Shown: positions 58,946 through 64,000 of the stretch, piece by piece
How the letters are laid out: each line of letters starts with the position of its first letter
How positions within the stretch are numbered: the first letter of the stretch is position 1
From: Phycisphaerales bacterium
GTDB lineage: Bacteria; Planctomycetota; Phycisphaerae; Phycisphaerales; UBA1924
Direction of reading: 5' to 3'
Assembly (NCBI GenBank): GCA_035627955.1
Contig: DASPKU010000014.1
Coordinates: forward strand, 20,445 to 84,444
Length of the DNA: 64,000 nt
Notes under the pieces: generated by a model
What the model was told of the DNA's origin: nothing
Seen by the model: the letters and a program-made list of their open reading frames with translations, nothing else
The model's database searches: none
Position numbers and translations under genes: made by a program

Positions 58946-60142
58946 ATGAAGTTGATGCCCTTTGGCCGAGCAGCCTGTGCCCTCCTGTCCGCCGCGGCGC
59001 TGCTCGCTCTCCCCTCCTGCACGCGCCACCAGGACGGTCAGCCGCTCAACGTCAAACTCTCCTTCGGCGAGGTCGGCACCTCCCCCGGCCAGTTCAGCTA
59101 CCCCCGCTGCCTCGACGTCGACCGCTCCGGCGTTTGGGTCATCGACAAGCTCGCCCGCGTGCAGCGCCTTGACGCCGTCACCGGCGAAGGGCGCGGCGGC
59201 TGGCAGATGCCCGAATGGAAAGAGGGCAAGCCCACGGGCATGACCGTGTGGGACGCCGAGGGCTCCGACGGTCCCATCGTCTTTGTCGCCGACACCCACT
59301 ACTTCCGCGTCATGGTGTACGACGGCGGCTCGCTTGCCCCCGGGCGCGAGGGCGAGGGGCTGGGCGCTCTGCTCACCCGCTTCGGCGAGTACGGCAACGG
59401 CCCCGGCCAGTTCGTCTTCCCCACCGACATCGCCGTGCTCCCTACGCCCGACGGCAAGGCCATCGCCCGCCTCTACGTCAGCGAGTACCAGCACAACGAG
59501 CGCATCAGCGTCTTCGAGCCGAAGTCGCCCGTCACGCGCCAGCAGCTCATCGACGCGGCAAAGGGCGGCGACCTCGGCCCCGCGCCCTCGCCCTTCGAGT
59601 TCAAGTTCTCCTTCGGCAGCCAGGGCGACTCTGCCTCCGCCGACACCATCCAGTTCAACCGCCCGCAGTCGATCGCCATCGACACCGCCCGCCAGGAGCT
59701 CGTCGTCAACGACGCCTGCAACCACCGCGTCGGCCGCTTCACGCTCGACGGCAAGCTCATCGCGTGGATCAACCCCGATTGCACGACAGGCCCCGCGATC
59801 GGCCAGTTCGCCTACCCCTACGGCCTGGCGCTGCTGGGCGATGGCACCGCCCTCGTCTGCGAGTTCGGCAACCACCGCATCCAGCGCATCGACCTGGCCA
59901 GCGGCGCGTCGATGGGCACATGGGGCCAGCTCGGCCGCCAGCCCGGCCAGCTCTCGACGCCCTGGGGTGTCGCCGTGAGGGGTGACCTCGTGTACGTCCT
60001 CGATAGCGGGAACAACCGCGTGCAGGCATTCGAGAAGCCGCGCTTGAAAGAGAATGTCACCGGCACTTCCGCAGTGAAGAGCACGATCATGCAGGGCCAT
60101 GATCGTGGCACGGATGATCGCAGCACAGGAGGTGCCGGTTGA
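58946..60142 (+). CDS. NHL-repeat lipoprotein
   Basis: A 398-residue lipoprotein. The signal ends LALPSC. The mature part carries NHL-type propeller blades: GQFSYPRCLDVDRSGVWVIDKLARVQRLD; GQFVFPTDIAVL; FNRPQSIAIDTARQELVVNDACNHRVGRF; GQFAYPYGLALLGDGTALVCEFGNHRIQRID; GQLSTPWGVAVRGDLVYVLDSGNNRVQAFE. It may bind a surface ligand or scaffold the proteins encoded downstream. ATG 58946 is used; ATG 58955 has TAGGAT 7 nt upstream and is a good alternative. The C-terminal tail (STIMQGHDRGTDDRS) is translated from a dispersed hairpin. The stop overlaps the next start. Confidence 0.85.
   Translation: MKLMPFGRAACALLSAAALLALPSCTRHQDGQPLNVKLSFGEVGTSPGQFSYPRCLDVDRSGVWVIDKLARVQRLDAVTGEGRGGWQMPEWKEGKPTGMTVWDAEGSDGPIVFVADTHYFRVMVYDGGSLAPGREGEGLGALLTRFGEYGNGPGQFVFPTDIAVLPTPDGKAIARLYVSEYQHNERISVFEPKSPVTRQQLIDAAKGGDLGPAPSPFEFKFSFGSQGDSASADTIQFNRPQSIAIDTARQELVVNDACNHRVGRFTLDGKLIAWINPDCTTGPAIGQFAYPYGLALLGDGTALVCEFGNHRIQRIDLASGASMGTWGQLGRQPGQLSTPWGVAVRGDLVYVLDSGNNRVQAFEKPRLKENVTGTSAVKSTIMQGHDRGTDDRSTGGAG
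60081..60111 (-). repeat. GTGCCA-flanked hairpin, translated at the NHL C-terminus
   Basis: Minus strand: GTGCCA-CGATCATG-gccctg-CATGATCG-TGC. It shares the GTGCCA flank with 17655 and 36061 but has a third stem sequence. It lies 30 bp before the NHL stop. Confidence 0.75.
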
Positions 60143-63100
60143 ACACCCTCGCCGCCGTGCACCTCGGCCCGCTGCACTTCGACGTGCCCGTGTGGCTGCT
60201 GCTGATCCCCATCCTGGGCGCGGCCTCCATCTGGATGGCCCGCAAGAGCCTCTCGGGCCTGGGCGGCACCACCCGATGGGTCGCCCTCGTTGTCCGCCTG
60301 CTCGTCATCGTCCTGCTCGCGGGCGCGATGGCCGAGCCCAGCTGGCGCAAGGAGAGCAAGGGCGTTGCGGTGATGATGGTGCTCGACGCCAGCGAGAGCG
60401 TGCCCCCGCAGGTGCAGACCGACGCCCGCCGCTTCGTCGAAACGGCCATCAAGGACAAGAAACCCGAGGACATGGTCGGCCTCGTCACCGCCGCCAAGGA
60501 CGCCTACGTACAGCAGCTCCCCAGCAAGCTCAACCGCACGCTCGAGCCTCAGCACATCGGCGCCTCCGACGGCACCAACCTCGCCGCCGCGGTGAAGCTG
60601 GCCATCGCCAGCGCGTCCCGAGAGGCCGGGCTCCGAGTCCTCCTCGCCACCGACGGCAACCAGACCGTCGGCGACATCCTCCAGGCCGCGACCACGGCCA
60701 AGGCGATGAAGGTCCCCATCGACGTGGTGCCCATCAAGTACAAGTACGACCGCGAGGTCATGATCGACCGCGTCGTCGCCCCCGCCAGCGCCCGCGAGGG
60801 CGAGACGATGAGCGTCAAGATCGTCCTGCGCTCGCTCACCGAGACGCGCGGCAAGCTCACCCTCCTCATGAACGGCCAGGCCGTGGACTTGAGCGGCACC
60901 GGCGACAACGACCTCTCGACCGAAGTCGAGCTCAAGCCCGGCCTCAACGTCAAGCAGGTGCAGGTCAAGGCCCTCAAGACCGGCCCGCAGGAGTTCAAGG
61001 CCGCGTTCGAGGCCTACGAGCACAACGGCCAGGTCGTCGGCGACATCCTCCGCCAGAACAACACCGGCAGCAGCGTCACGTTCGTCGCCGGCGCGGGCAA
61101 GGTGCTCGTCATCACAGAGATCGGCGAGCGCCCTAAGGACAGCGAGGAGTTCCTCCGCGCCATGGAGGAGGCCAAGATCGCGGTCGAGGTCAAGACCGCC
61201 GACCAGGTCCCCCCCACGCTCACCGAGCTCAACGCCTACGACGCGGTCGTGATGGTCAACCAGTCCGCGTACAAGTTCAGCCAGGCGCTCCAGGAGAACC
61301 TGCGGCAGTACGTGCACGACACCGGCGGCGGCCTCGTGATGATCGGCGGGCCCGAGAGCTTCGGCGCCGGCGGCTGGATCGGCTCGCCCCTCGAAGACGC
61401 CCTCCCCGTCCGCCTCGACCCGCCGCAGAAGCGGCAGATGCCTCGCGGCGCTCTCGCCCTTGTCATCCACTCGGTCGAAATGCCCGACGGCGTCTTCTAC
61501 GGCAAGAAGGTCTGCGAGGCCGCCGTCAACTCGCTCTCGCGCCTCGACCTCGCCGGCATCATCGAGTTCACCGGCGTTGGCGCCCACGCCGGCACCGAGT
61601 GGGTGCACCCCCTCGAGGTCGTCGCCGACGGCTCCAAGATCAAGCGCTCCATTCAGAACCTCCGCTTCGGCGACATGCCCAGCTTCATCCCCAGCCTCGA
61701 GCTCGCCCTCGAGGGCCTTATGAAGGCCGACGCCGGACAGAAGCACGTCATCATCATCAGCGACGGCGACCCCACCACCCCCACCTCCACCCTCCTCGAC
61801 AAGTTCGTGGACGCCAAGATCACCATCAGCTGCGTCGGCGTCTACCCCCACGGCGGCGCCGACATCGCCAAGATGAAGGAAATGGCCACCGCCACCGAGG
61901 GCAACTGGTACTTCGTCAACACCGAGAAAGAGCTCGCCAGCATCCCCGAGATCTTCATCAAGGAAGCCCAGACCGTCCGCCGTTCCCTCATCCGCGAGCA
62001 GCTCGCCGGCCCCGGCTTCCCCGCCATCATGATCCCCGGCGCCGACGAGGCCATGCGCGGCCTCTCCGGCGTCCCCAACGTCAACGGCTACGTCGTCACC
62101 GGCGAGCGCGAGGGCCTCGCCCTCGTCTCCATCAAGATCAAGGCCGACGACCCCGCCGCGGCGCAGGCCAGCGACCCGCTCCTCGCCGGCTGGCAGTACG
62201 GCCTGGGCAAGGTCATCGCCTACACCAGCGACGCCAGCACCCGCTGGAACAAGCAGTGGTCCGCGTGGCAGAACTACCGCCAGTTCTGGGAGCAGCACGT
62301 CCGCTGGACCATGCGCCCCAGCGGCAGCGCCAGCGTCCGTATCAGCACCGAGAACAAGGGCGACCAGACGCTCATCACCGTCGACGCCCTCGACAGCAGC
62401 GGCGAGCGCCTCAACTTCGCACGATTCAAGGGTCGCGTCGCCGTCCCCGGCGGCGAAGGCCAGGACGTCGACTTCAAGCAGGTCGGCCCCGGCCGCTACC
62501 AGAGCACCGTCAAGAGCGACCAGTCGGGCACCTACGTCCTCAGCGTCCGCTACGTCGCCCCCGACGACAAGGTCGAGGGCGGCGTGCTCGAGGGCTCCGC
62601 ACAGGCCGCGATCACCCGCCCCTTCGCCGACGAGTATCGCACGCTCGAGGACAACACGCCCATCCTCACGCAGGTCGCGGAGATGACCGGCGGGCGCGTG
62701 TTCAACAACTGGGAGACCCAGCTGCCCGACCTCTGGTCGCGCGAGGGCGTCACCATGCCCGTCTCCTCGCAGAGCATCTGGCTGCTCATGGCCGTGCTCG
62801 GCCTGGGCACCTTCCTCGTCGACGTCGGCGTGCGCCGGGTCCGTATCGACATCCCGCTGATGTGGGGCGCGGTCAAGGGGGTCTTCCGCCGCAGCACCAG
62901 CAAGGGCGGCGAGCAGCTCGGCTCGCTCATGCAGGCCCGCGAGCTGGCCAAGAAGAAGATGGCCGAGCGCGGCTCCGCCGGCCAGGCGATCTCCGAAGCC
63001 CACCTCAAGGCCGAGGCCAAGGCCGAAGTGAAAGCCGCGATGGACACCGCCAAGCGCAAGTTCGAGGCCAGCCCCGAGCAGCTCAAAAAGGGCGCAACGC

Positions 63101-63264
63101 AGATCGCGCTCGGCGGCGCCGACGCCCGCCCCGAGGTCTTCCGCGACAAGCCGCGCCCCGTCGACTCACCAGCCGGTACCAAGCAGGAGGACCAGGGCAT
63201 GAGCCGCCTCCTGAAAGCCAAGCAGAAAGCCCGCGGCGACATGGACGACGGAGCCGCCAGCTGA
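60139..63264 (+). CDS. Large VWA-domain membrane protein (BatA/GATase1-like)
   Basis: A 1041-residue protein. Two N-terminal helices (~17-35 and ~46-64). The first VWA domain has a MIDAS at VMMVLDASESV (Asp83, Ser85, Ser87), with GASDGTNLA and LLATDGNQ. A class-I amidotransferase-like region follows (YVHDTGGGLVMIGGPESFGAGGW). The second VWA-like domain is degenerate at its MIDAS (LVIHSVEMPDG) but keeps IISDGDPTTPT. A beta-sandwich domain, one C-terminal helix (~880-900, SIWLLMAVLGLGTFLVDVGV) and a Lys/Ala-rich tail complete it. AGGAGG lies 6 nt before TTG 60139, which overlaps the NHL stop (TTGA). With the MoxR ATPase it forms a typical MoxR-VWA chaperone pair. Confidence 0.85.
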   Translation: MNTLAAVHLGPLHFDVPVWLLLIPILGAASIWMARKSLSGLGGTTRWVALVVRLLVIVLLAGAMAEPSWRKESKGVAVMMVLDASESVPPQVQTDARRFVETAIKDKKPEDMVGLVTAAKDAYVQQLPSKLNRTLEPQHIGASDGTNLAAAVKLAIASASREAGLRVLLATDGNQTVGDILQAATTAKAMKVPIDVVPIKYKYDREVMIDRVVAPASAREGETMSVKIVLRSLTETRGKLTLLMNGQAVDLSGTGDNDLSTEVELKPGLNVKQVQVKALKTGPQEFKAAFEAYEHNGQVVGDILRQNNTGSSVTFVAGAGKVLVITEIGERPKDSEEFLRAMEEAKIAVEVKTADQVPPTLTELNAYDAVVMVNQSAYKFSQALQENLRQYVHDTGGGLVMIGGPESFGAGGWIGSPLEDALPVRLDPPQKRQMPRGALALVIHSVEMPDGVFYGKKVCEAAVNSLSRLDLAGIIEFTGVGAHAGTEWVHPLEVVADGSKIKRSIQNLRFGDMPSFIPSLELALEGLMKADAGQKHVIIISDGDPTTPTSTLLDKFVDAKITISCVGVYPHGGADIAKMKEMATATEGNWYFVNTEKELASIPEIFIKEAQTVRRSLIREQLAGPGFPAIMIPGADEAMRGLSGVPNVNGYVVTGEREGLALVSIKIKADDPAAAQASDPLLAGWQYGLGKVIAYTSDASTRWNKQWSAWQNYRQFWEQHVRWTMRPSGSASVRISTENKGDQTLITVDALDSSGERLNFARFKGRVAVPGGEGQDVDFKQVGPGRYQSTVKSDQSGTYVLSVRYVAPDDKVEGGVLEGSAQAAITRPFADEYRTLEDNTPILTQVAEMTGGRVFNNWETQLPDLWSREGVTMPVSSQSIWLLMAVLGLGTFLVDVGVRRVRIDIPLMWGAVKGVFRRSTSKGGEQLGSLMQARELAKKKMAERGSAGQAISEAHLKAEAKAEVKAAMDTAKRKFEASPEQLKKGATQIALGGADARPEVFRDKPRPVDSPAGTKQEDQGMSRLLKAKQKARGDMDDGAAS

Positions 63265-63329
63265 TTGAACCGGTCACCCCCTTTGCCCTTTGAACCTTTG
63301 CCCTTTGCGATTTACCCCAGGAGCCTGCA

Positions 63330-64000
63330 ATGGCCACCATCACCAAGACCCCGGACCTTCAGACCCCCGCCGAAGTGAAGGCCGAGTGCGACAAGTTCCG
63401 CGACACCTTCGCACGCCTCAAGGCCGAGATCGGCAAGGTCGTCGTCGGCCACTCCGACGTCGTCGAGGGCGTGCTCCTGGCCCTCTTCGCCGGCGGCAAC
63501 GTCCTGCTCGAGGGCGTCCCCGGCCTGGGCAAAACCCTGCTCGTCCGCACGCTCGCGCAGACCCTGAGCCTGCCCTTCAGCCGCATCCAGTTCACCCCGG
63601 ACCTCATGCCCTCCGACGTGATCGGCACCAACATCGTCATGGAGGACCACGAGACCGGCCGCCGCAAGTTCGAGTTCCAGAAGGGCCCAATCTTCGCCCA
63701 GGTCGTCCTCGCCGACGAGATCAACCGCGCCACCCCCAAGACCCAGTCCGCCCTCCTCGAGGCCATGCAGGAGCGCAGCGTCACCGTCGCCGGCATCAGC
63801 TACAAGCTCGCGGCCCCCTTCCTCGTCCTCGCCACGCAGAACCCCATCGAGCAGGAGGGCACCTACCCGCTCCCCGAAGCCCAGCTCGACCGCTTCATCT
63901 TCAAGATCGTCGTCGGCTACTCACAGCTCGATGACCTCATGACCATCCTCGACCGCACCACCGCCACCCAGCAGCCCGAGAGCAGCAAGATCCTCGACGG
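63330..64000 (+). CDS. MoxR-family AAA+ ATPase, 3' end missing
   Basis: 223 codons are visible before the window ends. Walker A is [17 protein letters not shown], Walker [23 protein letters not shown], sensor-1 [23 protein letters not shown]. MoxR ATPases act as chaperones with VWA-domain partners; the preceding gene encodes one, and a DUF58 gene is often next in Planctomycetota. AGGAG lies 7 nt before the ATG. The gap upstream (63265-63329) holds one arm of the TTGCCCTTTG repeat family. Confidence 0.94.
   Translation, partial: MATITKTPDLQTPAEVKAECDKFRDTFARLKAEIGKVVVGHSDVVEGVLLALFAGGNVLLEGVPGLGKTLLVRTLAQTLSLPFSRIQFTPDLMPSDVIGTNIVMEDHETGRRKFEFQKGPIFAQVVLADEINRATPKTQSALLEAMQERSVTVAGISYKLAAPFLVLATQNPIEQEGTYPLPEAQLDRFIFKIVVGYSQLDDLMTILDRTTATQQPESSKILD

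Noticed and set aside
57184..60142. NHL lipoprotein as the binding protein of the ABC permease
   Set aside because: It has a beta-propeller pattern, not the two-lobed fold of iron-binding proteins, and it is coupled to the VWA gene instead.
59818..63003. 1061-codon open frame on the minus strand opposite the VWA gene
   Set aside because: It is a GC-rich antisense shadow: repetitive Val/Gly/Ala/Glu/Asp composition, no motif, and the plus strand has clear VWA motifs and a good ribosome-binding site.

Overview
This window is about 70% G+C and looks like chromosomal DNA from the Planctomycetota, most likely class Phycisphaerae (inference). Three things point there. Five secreted proteins end in a paired, cysteine-bearing 'GC-type' dockerin (D-x-N-x-DGD ... 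DIE-x-FFACLGG ... DIE-x-FFRVLGG). Three secreted proteins or relatives use VPAP + hydrophobic helix + poly-Arg sorting tails or similar surface architectures. Small membrane proteins end in a CxxCGYxxxGL...CPxCG zinc ribbon. LPS/outer-membrane genes (BamD-like, LptE, TolC) indicate a diderm envelope. No phage, plasmid, insertion sequence or CRISPR array was seen.

Layout. 1-5.4 kb: 3' end of a YtcJ-type amidohydrolase, a small membrane protein, phenylalanine 4-hydroxylase, a metallophosphoesterase and a glycosyltransferase. 5.5-16.2 kb: surface and secreted proteins (two GC-dockerin proteins, a collagen-like protein, two VPAP-CTERM proteins) around a ribosomal protein S1 homologue and an orphan DNA methyltransferase. 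16.3-21 kb: a tightly overlapping MacA-MacB-TolC-like export operon. 21.2-29.6 kb: BamD-like, LptE, FtsH, mannose-1-phosphate guanylyltransferase, RuvA, a CapD-like nucleotide-sugar dehydratase and dUTPase. 30-34.3 kb: MFS exporter, tRNA-Ile, DUF3606, zinc-ribbon membrane protein, and an hpf-ptsN-ptsH cluster. 34.5-38.2 kb: two large GC-dockerin proteins (kelch/Ig and SGNH-like). 38.5-45.7 kb: a yqjD-yqjE-DUF3618-like envelope operon, DUF4236, YafJ-like amidotransferase, YihY protein and an HD/nucleotidyltransferase. 45.8-53 kb: ABC-F ATPase, APC permease, a fifth dockerin protein, a NIP-like aquaporin coupled to arsenate reductase, VOC protein and RuvX. 53-57 kb: two odd small lipoproteins, accB-accC and an M24 peptidase. 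57-64 kb: an iron-type ABC permease, an NHL-repeat lipoprotein, a 1041-residue VWA membrane protein and a MoxR ATPase cut by the window end.

Two genome-wide signals stand out. First, several families of short palindromes are scattered between genes and often run into reading frames, so they are translated as N- or C-terminal peptides (TolC, LptE, MFS, YihY, NHL protein, ABC permease). One family has a conserved GTGCCA-type flank and a TCC(T/C)-type loop but changing stems. Second, at least 18 start codons have no Shine-Dalgarno sequence but a TANNNT (mostly TANNCT) hexamer 6-9 nt upstream, which suggests widespread leaderless transcription. Where I used this to choose a start it is stated. 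Starts are otherwise based on ribosome-binding sites and family fit; all functions are read from the sequence by eye, with no database search.
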